Assembly: GCA_963597355.1 (NCBI GenBank)
Contig: CAVBPR010000005.1
Location: 1-14,098 of the forward strand
Length of the DNA stretch: 14,098 nt
DNA from: UMGS1766 sp963597355
Lineage (GTDB): Bacteria; Bacillota; Clostridia; Oscillospirales; Oscillospiraceae
Reading direction: 5' to 3'
In this document: positions 8,052-14,043 of the stretch, in pieces
Layout: each line of letters starts with the position of its first letter
Position numbering within the stretch: the first letter of the stretch is position 1
The notes under the pieces: generated by a model
Told to the model about the DNA's origin: nothing
The model's input: only the letters and a program-made list of their open reading frames with translations
The model's database searches: none
Translations under genes and position numbers: made by a program

Positions 8052-8402
8052 ATGGTAAAAAGAACCTACGAAGAGCTGGAACCCTATTTTCCCGCAGGAC
8101 ATTTCGGAGTGACCTGCAAGCGGTATCATGGCAAGGACGAGACCGGTGCTACAAAATTCTGGATCGGTATTTCTGAATTTGAAGCAGATGGCGGCGCTGA
8201 CTGGGCCTACGATGACAACCCGCTGGAGAAGGTTTATTTCGTGCTTGAGGGCGAGATGACCGTTACCGACAAGGCTGGCACCAAATATGTGATTCACGCA
8301 GGTGAGAGCATTAGCTTCCCCCCCAACGAGGGCCGTGGCCTGAAGAACGAGAGCGGCAAGCCCGCCAAGATGCTGGTTATCATCAATTATCCAGAGAACT
8401 AA
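8052..8402 (+). CDS. Small cupin-fold protein with degenerate metal site
   Basis: This 116-residue single-domain protein has cupin (RmlC-like jelly roll) signatures: EKVYFVLEGEMTV (59-71) of motif 1 and AGESISFPPNEG (83-94) of motif 2. The histidines that normally bind metal are missing. Where HxH is expected before E59 the protein has Y53 and D55, and where the motif 2 histidine is expected it has G96 or L97. Only the glutamate E59 remains. It may therefore not bind metal in the usual way. GGGAG precedes the ATG. It is the first gene of the catabolic operon and lies 20 bases before the SDR gene, so the two are translated together. The function is unknown: a binding protein, an isomerase/tautomerase for the enolic ring substrates, or a sensor are all possible. 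Confidence 0.85.
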   Translation: MVKRTYEELEPYFPAGHFGVTCKRYHGKDETGATKFWIGISEFEADGGADWAYDDNPLEKVYFVLEGEMTVTDKAGTKYVIHAGESISFPPNEGRGLKNESGKPAKMLVIINYPEN

Positions 8403-8422
8403 TGTTGTGGAGGTAATTCAAA

Positions 8423-9217
8423 ATGATTAATGTGCAAAAGGATTTCGTTCAGAATCTGTTTTCTATTAAGGACAAGGTTGCCATTGTTACCGGCGCTACC
8501 GGTGCTCTGGGCGGAGCAATTGCTCTGGCATATGCTATGAGCGGTGCCAAGGTCGTCATCACCGGCCGTAACGACAAGAAGCTGGCAGAAGTTGCTGAGC
8601 AGATCGCCCACGAGGGCGGCGAGTGCGCAGTGATCAGCGGCGATCCTTCCAAGACCGAGGATGCAGAGAAGATCATTCGTTTTGCTGTTGAGACCTACGG
8701 CGAGCTGAACATCCTCGCAGTGGCTCATGGTTACAATAAGCCCCAGAACATGCTGGAGCAGACTGCTGAAGAGTGGCAGTACATCATGGATGCTGACCTG
8801 AAGAGCGTCTACATCGTGTGCAAGGCAGCCGCTGAGCAGATGGCAGCTCAGGGCAAGGGCGGCAAGATTGTTGTTGTCTCCTCTGCTCGTTCCAAGATGG
8901 GCATGGCTGGCTACACCGGTTATTGCGCAAGCAAGGGCGCATGCGATCTGATGATTCAGTCCATGGCTTGCGATCTGTCTGCTAAGCACCACATCAACGT
9001 GAACTCCATCAACCCCACTGTGTTCCGCAGCGATCTGACCGAGTGGATGTTCGATCCGGAATCTGCTGTGTATCAGAACTTCCTGAAGCGTCTGCCGATC
9101 GGCAGACTGGGCGAGCCCTATGACTTTGTTGGTCTGGCCATTATGCTGGCCTCCCCGGCATCCGACTTCCTGACTGGCGGCAACTATGACGCCACCGGCG
9201 GCTACTGGGCCTGCTAA
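8423..9217 (+). CDS. Short-chain dehydrogenase, probable phloroglucinol reductase
   Basis: This is a classical SDR of 264 residues. The cofactor motif TGATGALG is at 23-30, GRN at 48-50 after the second strand suggests NADP(H), the catalytic serine is S154 (VVSSARS), and YCASK at 167-171 gives the Tyr and Lys. NNAG is replaced by AHGY (101-104), and the usual catalytic Asn of the fourth helix is D125 (MDADLKS). GGAGG lies about ten bases before the ATG. Known phloroglucinol reductases are NADPH-dependent SDRs reducing the 1,3,5-triketo tautomer to dihydrophloroglucinol. The substrate here is inferred from the neighbouring cyclase-family hydrolase, BKACE and 3-HAD enzyme. By family alone it could equally be a FabG-like or sugar-acid dehydrogenase (KduD/gluconate type). 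Confidence 0.9.
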   Translation: MINVQKDFVQNLFSIKDKVAIVTGATGALGGAIALAYAMSGAKVVITGRNDKKLAEVAEQIAHEGGECAVISGDPSKTEDAEKIIRFAVETYGELNILAVAHGYNKPQNMLEQTAEEWQYIMDADLKSVYIVCKAAAEQMAAQGKGGKIVVVSSARSKMGMAGYTGYCASKGACDLMIQSMACDLSAKHHINVNSINPTVFRSDLTEWMFDPESAVYQNFLKRLPIGRLGEPYDFVGLAIMLASPASDFLTGGNYDATGGYWAC

Positions 9218-9232
9218 TTCCTAAGTGACCAT

Positions 9233-9337
9233 GCCGGGCAGACGTAATTACTCCTTTACTCCTTAAATTTTTCTTCCCAATATTTTGACATACTGTGCCA
9301 ATCCCCAATACAAATTCCCCTCACTCGTCTGCCTGGC
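9233..9337 (+). repeat. 12-bp inverted repeat flanking the inter-operon promoter
   Basis: GCCGGGCAGACG (9233-9244) is complementary to CGTCTGCCTGGC (9326-9337) except for one G-T pair. The arms are 81 bases apart and enclose the proposed promoter TTGACA/TACAAA. As RNA, the stem could only form in transcripts reading through from the SDR gene. As DNA it could be two spaced sites for a regulator. No T run follows the second arm. Confidence 0.45.
9285..9314 (+). promoter_or_regulatory. Possible promoter of the cyclase-family gene
   Basis: TTGACA (9285-9290) and TACAAA (9309-9314) are 18 bases apart. The -35 is perfect, while the -10 matches four positions. A second perfect TATAAT lies at 9381-9386 but has no -35 at a suitable distance, only TTGACC immediately upstream. 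The 190-base gap after the SDR supports an independent transcript. Confidence 0.45.
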
Positions 9338-9408
9338 TTGTCATATAAGCCTGTAAATTCTGCAGCATCTGCTGTTGACCTATAATATTAATCATGGAGG
9401 TTTTTGCA

Positions 9409-10419
9409 ATGAGCAAGAAAGTTTTTATTGACCTGTCCCATCCCTTCAGCGCTGAAATTCCCCGCTGGCCCTACTTCGATAAGCCCGTGATCGACAGCGC
9501 TCACACCATGGCTAAGGGCGGCGTTCTGACTCAGAAGATCACCTGCACCATGCACACCGGCACTCACTGCGACGCTCCTCGTCACGTAATGGAGTATGAG
9601 TTCGACGGCCGTCGTGCACGTTACACTCACGAGATGCCCGTTGACGCTTACACCGGCGATGCAATCGTGTTCAAGATTGACATCGAGCCCTGGGGTCTGA
9701 TTACTGACAAGCATCTGGATGCATGTATGGAAAAGTACGGCTTGAAGGATGAGGACGTGAAGGGCAAGATCATCTGCCTGAACACTGGCATGCATCGTCT
9801 GTTCGACGATTCCAAGGCTTATTATCACTATGCTGCCGGCACTGGCATCGATGCTGGTAAGTGGTTTGCACGTCACGAAGTGAAGTGCGTAGCAATGGAC
9901 GGTCAGGCACTGGATCATCCTCTGCACACTGCAATGGGCAACAACGGCATGACCCGCATGAACCTGCTGGGCGCCACCGGTCGTCCCATCACCGAAGAGT
10001 ACAAAGAGCTGTTTGGCGAAGAGGCTTATGCCGAGTTCGATAAGGAAGAGTACATCCGCATTCACGGCCAGGCTGCTTACGATGAGAAGTTTGGTGAGCT
10101 GGAGAACATCGGCATTTGGGGTACCTGGGAGCCCTGCCACAAGGAAATGCTGGGTCACGGCATTGTTGGCGTAGAGAACCTCGGCGGCGATCTGGACAAG
10201 ATTCCCGAGGGCACTTGGTTCCGTTTCTATTGCTTCCCCCTGCGTTGGTATATGGGCGACGGTTCTATGGCTCGCTGCGCTGCTGAAATCGATGAGGATC
10301 TGGTTCTGGATGTGCCGGACCGCACCTACAAGTATGGCGGCACTGGCTATGCTGATAGCGAAGGTCATGGCGACAGCTGCCTGGAGTACATGCAGCGTCT
10401 GTTCAACCGCAATAAGTAA
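9409..10419 (+). CDS. Cyclase-family metal hydrolase, probable dihydrophloroglucinol cyclohydrolase
   Basis: The protein belongs to the cyclase/kynurenine-formamidase-like family. The metal motif HxGTHxDxPxH is visible as HTGTHCDAPRH at residues 49-59, preceded by DLSHPF (8-13). Later marks are LNTG (124-127), DGQALDHP (164-171) and GVENL near the C-terminus. The start is ATG 9409, because GGAGG (9396-9400) lies eight bases upstream; the in-frame ATG 9394 overlaps that site. At 336 residues it is clearly longer than the usual 200-260 of the family, with extra sequence after residue 180. In the phloroglucinol pathway a cyclase-family enzyme hydrolyses the ring of dihydrophloroglucinol to 3-hydroxy-5-oxohexanoate, which fits the flanking SDR and BKACE genes. 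The family call is firm. The substrate is inferred. Confidence 0.9.
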   Translation: MSKKVFIDLSHPFSAEIPRWPYFDKPVIDSAHTMAKGGVLTQKITCTMHTGTHCDAPRHVMEYEFDGRRARYTHEMPVDAYTGDAIVFKIDIEPWGLITDKHLDACMEKYGLKDEDVKGKIICLNTGMHRLFDDSKAYYHYAAGTGIDAGKWFARHEVKCVAMDGQALDHPLHTAMGNNGMTRMNLLGATGRPITEEYKELFGEEAYAEFDKEEYIRIHGQAAYDEKFGELENIGIWGTWEPCHKEMLGHGIVGVENLGGDLDKIPEGTWFRFYCFPLRWYMGDGSMARCAAEIDEDLVLDVPDRTYKYGGTGYADSEGHGDSCLEYMQRLFNRNK

Positions 10420-10441
10420 TTACTGAACTGTTATGAACCAG

Positions 10442-10490
10442 GTGGGAATGGTCGTACTGGGCATTTCCCAGACCATTCCCACTATTTTTA
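10442..10490 (+). terminator. Rho-independent terminator after the cyclase gene
   Basis: GTGGGAATGGTC (10442-10453) pairs perfectly with GACCATTCCCAC (10471-10482), with an inner TGGG/CCCA stem (10458-10461 with 10467-10470). TATTTTTA follows. This is a strong intrinsic terminator 22 bases after the stop, so the MFS gene should have its own promoter or depend on read-through. Confidence 0.85.
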
Positions 10491-10494
10491 TGCG

Positions 10495-10532
10495 TTTCTT
10501 TCAATCCTCTATTTCTCTGTTTGTGAAAGAAA
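10495..10532 (+). repeat. 9-bp inverted repeat upstream of the MFS gene
   Basis: TTTCTTTCA (10495-10503) is the exact complement of TGAAAGAAA (10524-10532), with 20 bases between. It lies just after the terminator and 54 bases before the MFS start, where a promoter is expected. No convincing -35/-10 pair is visible. It may be a regulator site or a weak hairpin. Confidence 0.35.
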
Positions 10533-10586
10533 GGCATTTACTGACGGGGTAACCTGTAATTGTAATAAGGAGAGAAAATAAAAGAT

Positions 10587-11912
10587 ATGGGCAATAAAAA
10601 AGTGAATCAGTTGCCGGATGGCAATAAAAATTCCATTTTCCGTTTTGGCGGTTGGGGTTGGTTTACCATCCTTTACTGCCTGCTGATGTTCTTCCTGTAT
10701 GTTGGCATGTGCAACGATGGTGCAAACATTTCTGCGCCAAACGTAGCCGCTGCACTGGGTGTTGAGAACGGCGTGATCATGAATATGAACTCGGTCGCTG
10801 GCATTGTTGGCGTCGTGTTCTTTATCATTGCCGGTCAGATCAACCGGAAAGTTGGTCCTCGTATCACGTCGGGTATCTTTACGATTGTTTCTGGTATTGC
10901 TTATATTGCAGCTTGTAATGCACCTTCCGTCGTCCTGTATTGTGTGGCTATGTGCTTTGTTTATGGCGGCATTATGTCTGCAGGCTATGTTGCAGGCGGC
11001 ACCTTGGTGGCCAATTGGTTCCCGAAGAAAAAAGGTATCGTCATGGGCTATACGACTATGGGACATAACTTTGCATCAGCCTTCTATGTGCAGCTTGTCT
11101 CGATCCTCATTGGGCCAACCGTTCTGAAAAACATTGGCATGGGTGTTGTACCGATTGGTATTGCAGCAGTTGTTCTTGGTATTGTTGGATTTGTTTTTAT
11201 TCGCGATACTCCCTTTGAGCGTGGCCTGAATCCGGACAACGTGTCTGACAAGGTTTATGCGGAAGAGTATGCGGATGCAAATGAGGAATCCGGTTGGACA
11301 ACCGGTCGTCTGTTGAAAACAAAGGAGCTGTGGCTGGCAGCAATTACAACAGGCTTCTTCCAGATTTGCTCTGTTGGCGTTATGAGTCAGCTGGTTTTGC
11401 GTAACGTGGAGCTTGGTTTCACCCAGCAGACAGCAATGAATGTTATGACAGTTCTGGCTCTTGGCGGTGTAGTCGGTTCCTGGCTGGTCGGTGTTGTTGA
11501 TGAAAAAATTGGAACAAAGAAGACCATGGTTCTCTTTGGTGTGTGGTACTGCGTGGCACTGTTGCTGAACTTCACAGCAGTGGACAAGGTTACCCCTCTG
11601 GTATATGCCTCTTTGTTCATGATCGCCATGGGTATTGGCGGTTCTGCTAACTTCACAACCTCTTTGCCGGCTTCTATTTTCGGTCGCCATGGCTTTGATA
11701 AAGTAAATAGCGTAATTTTCCCCATTCAGGGTATTGTTACAGCGCTGTGCTTTGCAGTGAATGGCATTGTGCAGCTTGCAACCGGCGGCCAGATCCGTAT
11801 GGCGTATATCGTATTTGCCGTTATTGCAATCGTTAACTCCCTGCTGGTGCTGACCATCGACGAGCACAAATACAATCGCGATTGGAAAGCAGCACACAAA
11901 GCAGACAAGTAA
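10587..11912 (+). CDS. MFS transporter, oxalate/formate-antiporter-like
   Basis: This 441-residue membrane protein has the pattern of twelve helices of the major facilitator superfamily. The loop 2-3 motif is GQINRKVGPR (83-92), and NWFPKKKGIVMG (143-154) is the loop 4-5 signature common in OFA-type anion transporters. A soluble linker around residues 210-240 (acidic, EEYADANEESGW) joins the two halves, and DEKIGTKK is the second-half counterpart of motif A. AAGGAGAG lies about 12 bases before the ATG. It sits between the ring-opening enzyme and the BKACE, so uptake of phloroglucinol or a related phenolic, or export of an acid product, is the likely role. Neither can be read from the sequence. 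Confidence 0.92.
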   Translation: MGNKKVNQLPDGNKNSIFRFGGWGWFTILYCLLMFFLYVGMCNDGANISAPNVAAALGVENGVIMNMNSVAGIVGVVFFIIAGQINRKVGPRITSGIFTIVSGIAYIAACNAPSVVLYCVAMCFVYGGIMSAGYVAGGTLVANWFPKKKGIVMGYTTMGHNFASAFYVQLVSILIGPTVLKNIGMGVVPIGIAAVVLGIVGFVFIRDTPFERGLNPDNVSDKVYAEEYADANEESGWTTGRLLKTKELWLAAITTGFFQICSVGVMSQLVLRNVELGFTQQTAMNVMTVLALGGVVGSWLVGVVDEKIGTKKTMVLFGVWYCVALLLNFTAVDKVTPLVYASLFMIAMGIGGSANFTTSLPASIFGRHGFDKVNSVIFPIQGIVTALCFAVNGIVQLATGGQIRMAYIVFAVIAIVNSLLVLTIDEHKYNRDWKAAHKADK

Positions 11913-11940
11913 TATGCTCATTGTGCATTTTATTTGAATA

Positions 11941-11958
11941 GATTTTAAGGATTTTAAG
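11941..11958 (+). repeat. Tandem 9-base repeat in the BKACE leader
   Basis: GATTTTAAG occurs twice head to tail (11941-11949 and 11950-11958), running directly into the AAGGAAAG ribosome-binding site. A diverged version, GATTTTAAAGATTAAGGAAA, precedes the 3-HAD-type gene at 13063-13082. The resemblance may reflect a shared leader origin or simply AT-rich slippage next to a Shine-Dalgarno sequence. Confidence 0.5.
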
Positions 11959-11974
11959 GAAAGAGTGATTTTCA

Positions 11975-12817
11975 ATGGCGAAGAAAACAATTATCACTGT
12001 GGCCACTACCGGTGCATGGCCGAAGAAGGAGAACAATCCGAATGTTCCCATGACGCCGCAGGAGATTGTCAACGATGTCTATGATTGCTGGCAGGCAGGA
12101 GCTGCGATTGCCCATCTTCACATGCGCGATGACAAGGGCAATGGCACAATGTCCACAGAAAAGTTCCGTGAAACAGTTGCTCTGCTGCGGGAGCAGCATC
12201 CTGACTGCGATATCATCCTGAACATGACCACTTCCGGCGACCTGGATGCGACGGAGGAAACCCGTCAGGCTCACTTGAAGGAACTGCGTCCTGAGATGGG
12301 CAGCTATGACTGCGGCAGCATGAACTGGCTGAATACCAGCCTGTTTCTGAATCCGCCTAAGTTCCTGGAGGAATTGGGCCGGAATATGCAGGAGTGGGGC
12401 GTAAAGCCCGAGATCGAGGCATTCGACCCCGGCATGATTGCTAACGCTGCTTATTATCTGAAGAAGGGCGTTCTGAAGGCTCCGCTGCACTTCCAGTTCT
12501 GTATGGGCTGCGCTAATGGTATCCCCGGCAACATGAAGAACCTGGTCTTCATGAAGGAAACGATGGAGCAGCTGTGCCCCGGTTCTACCTGGAGCTGCTT
12601 CGGTGTTGGCCACTGCGCTATGGAAATGACCTACGGTGCTGTCGCTCTGGGCGGCAACATTCGCGTGGGCATGGAAGATAACGTCATGTACGCCAAGGGA
12701 CAGCTTGCTGAGAGCAATCGTCAGCTGGTTGAGCGTGCGGCTCGCGTGATCCGTGAGTTCGGCAACGAGGTTGCCACTCCTGCAGAAGCACGGGAAATTC
12801 TCGGCCTGAAGAAATGA
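11975..12817 (+). CDS. BKACE-family beta-keto acid cleavage enzyme (DUF849), probable triacetate-cleaving enzyme
   Basis: The 280-residue TIM-barrel protein belongs to the family typified by Kce of lysine fermentation. These enzymes condense a beta-keto acid with acetyl-CoA to give acetoacetate and a new CoA thioester. The zinc site is visible as HLHMRD (H47, H49) and E234 in NIRVGMEDN. R230 and D235 correspond to catalytic residues known in Kce, and PEIEAFDPGM (145-154) carries the conserved glutamates. AAGGAAAG precedes the ATG. With 3,5-dioxohexanoate as substrate the products would be acetoacetate and acetoacetyl-CoA, which feeds the thiolase downstream. The neighbouring SDR and cyclase-family genes favour this triacetate role (TAL) over lysine or carnitine degradation, but the family is functionally broad. 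Confidence 0.92.
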   Translation: MAKKTIITVATTGAWPKKENNPNVPMTPQEIVNDVYDCWQAGAAIAHLHMRDDKGNGTMSTEKFRETVALLREQHPDCDIILNMTTSGDLDATEETRQAHLKELRPEMGSYDCGSMNWLNTSLFLNPPKFLEELGRNMQEWGVKPEIEAFDPGMIANAAYYLKKGVLKAPLHFQFCMGCANGIPGNMKNLVFMKETMEQLCPGSTWSCFGVGHCAMEMTYGAVALGGNIRVGMEDNVMYAKGQLAESNRQLVERAARVIREFGNEVATPAEAREILGLKK

Positions 12818-13005
12818 GCTGGGGCCCCTGCTTTATGTACTATCGGTGTCCAAAGTGTGAAAAAAAGTTCAAATATGCGGTGGATATGATCCCTGTATTC
12901 GGCGCTGAGTTTGGATTTTGCCCGACCTGTAAGGTGGAAGGGGAGTTGCTCTATGATGGAGCACGGACACCGGATGATGCAGAATATTTTGAAGTAGAGG
13001 ATTAA
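12814..13005 (+). CDS. Small zinc-ribbon protein
   Basis: A 63-residue reading frame begins with an ATG that overlaps the BKACE stop codon (ATGA), suggesting translational coupling. A second start, ATG 12835, gives 56 residues beginning MYYRCPKCEKKF and may be the true one. Neither has a clear ribosome-binding site. From the second start, cysteines C5/C8 (CPKC) and C29/C32 (CPTC) form a classical rubredoxin-like or zinc-ribbon knuckle pair, followed by an acidic tail (TPDDAEYFEVED). It is followed by a hairpin and then the 3-HAD-type gene. Its position inside a metabolic operon suggests an accessory to one of the two flanking enzymes. Iron (rubredoxin) is less likely, since the spacing and surrounding residues differ. 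Function unknown. Confidence 0.8.
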   Translation: MSWGPCFMYYRCPKCEKKFKYAVDMIPVFGAEFGFCPTCKVEGELLYDGARTPDDAEYFEVED

Positions 13006-13020
13006 ACACCCCGCTTCACG

Positions 13021-13060
13021 AAGATACGGGCAGGGGACAAGTGCTCCTGTCCGTATTTTC
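13021..13060 (+). terminator. 16-bp hairpin between zinc-ribbon and 3-HAD genes
   Basis: Bases 13021-13036 pair with 13044-13059, with three G-U pairs, around a 7-nt loop. The core is ATACGGGCAGG with CCTGTCCGTAT. The T residues that would form the release tract (TATTTTC) are partly inside the stem. It starts 16 bases after the zinc-ribbon stop. It is probably a terminator or attenuator that reduces expression of the downstream 3-HAD and thiolase genes. Confidence 0.65.
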
Positions 13061-13095
13061 AGGATTTTAAAGATTAAGGAAAGGATGAATAACCC

Positions 13096-14025
13096 GTGAA
13101 GGAAATCAAGAATATCCTGATTTGCGGAGCAGGAATGATGGGCAAGAACATTGCCTTTGTTATGTCCTCTTGCCCGGATTATCAGGTTGCTCTGTATGAT
13201 CTTTTTGATACAGATGTAGAGGCTGGTATTCGCACAAATACTGCGCAGCTGGTTGAGCGCGGTGTTCTGACGGAGAGTGAGCTTGCTGAACGGCTGAGCC
13301 GGATCTCTTTTACTACGGATATTGATAGTCCATTGGTATCTGGCGCTGACTTTGTCATTGAAGCTGTGTTTGAGAAAATGGATATTAAGCAGGAAACATT
13401 TGCAAAACTGGAAGCACGTTGTGCGGAAGATACGATTTTCTGCACCAACTCCTCGGTTATGAGCCCCAGCCAGATTTCTGAAAATCTGACTCATCGGGAG
13501 CGTTTTGTCGGCACTCACTTCTGGAACCCCGGTCATCTGATTCCGCTGGTTGAAGTGGTCAAGAGCGATGCGTCTTCAGATGAAACAGCACAGACCGTAA
13601 TGGAAGTGTTGCGTCGTGTTGGTAAAAAGCCGGTTTTGTGCAAGAAGGACGTTCCCGGTTTCATTGCCAACCGGATGCAGCACGCTTTGTGGCGTGAGGC
13701 AATTTCCATTGTTGAGCACGGTATTGCAGATGCAGCTACCGTGGATGAGGCAGTGCGTTATTCGTTCGGTTTGCGTCTGCCTCAGCTTGGCCCGATGGAA
13801 AATGCGGATATGGTGGGCACTGATTTGACCTACAACATTCACGATTACATCCTGCGGGACCTGGAGGACTCTCACGAGCCGTCTCCGCTGCTGACAGAGC
13901 TGCGCGATGCCGGCAAGCTTGGATTTAAGTCCGGTGAGGGATTCCAGAAGTGGACTCCAGAGCAGGTGGCTGAATCCAATGCTGCATTGAACGATTACCT
14001 GATTCGTATGCTTTACGGAAAATAA
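13096..14025 (+). CDS. 3-hydroxyacyl-CoA-dehydrogenase-family enzyme, probable 3-hydroxy-5-oxohexanoate dehydrogenase
   Basis: The 309-residue protein has the two-domain plan of 3-hydroxybutyryl-CoA and L-carnitine dehydrogenases. The N-terminal Rossmann motif GAGMMG (11-16) and D35 at the end of strand 2 indicate NAD(H). EAVFE (89-93), NSS (118-120), the catalytic H141 in HFWNP, E153 and N192 in PGFIANRM follow. The start is GTG 13096, with AAAGGA (13080-13085) ten bases upstream. The 18-base gap to the thiolase indicates one transcript. Two roles are possible. One is oxidation of free 3-hydroxy-5-oxohexanoate to 3,5-dioxohexanoate, as in the phloroglucinol pathway, analogous to carnitine dehydrogenase acting on a free acid before a BKACE. 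The other is 3-hydroxybutyryl-CoA dehydrogenase in butyrate formation with the next gene. The BKACE neighbourhood favours the first. Confidence 0.9.
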   Translation: MKEIKNILICGAGMMGKNIAFVMSSCPDYQVALYDLFDTDVEAGIRTNTAQLVERGVLTESELAERLSRISFTTDIDSPLVSGADFVIEAVFEKMDIKQETFAKLEARCAEDTIFCTNSSVMSPSQISENLTHRERFVGTHFWNPGHLIPLVEVVKSDASSDETAQTVMEVLRRVGKKPVLCKKDVPGFIANRMQHALWREAISIVEHGIADAATVDEAVRYSFGLRLPQLGPMENADMVGTDLTYNIHDYILRDLEDSHEPSPLLTELRDAGKLGFKSGEGFQKWTPEQVAESNAALNDYLIRMLYGK

Positions 14026-14043
14026 CCAAAGGAGATAAAGATT

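Noticed and set aside
9374..9386. TTGACC and TATAAT directly adjacent upstream of the cyclase-family gene as one promoter
   Set aside because: Only one base separates the boxes, so they cannot serve as a -35/-10 pair. Each would need a different partner.
9388..10368. 326-codon open frame on the minus strand opposite the cyclase-family gene
   Set aside because: It lies entirely over a gene with clear catalytic motifs, a Shine-Dalgarno sequence and a terminator on the plus strand.
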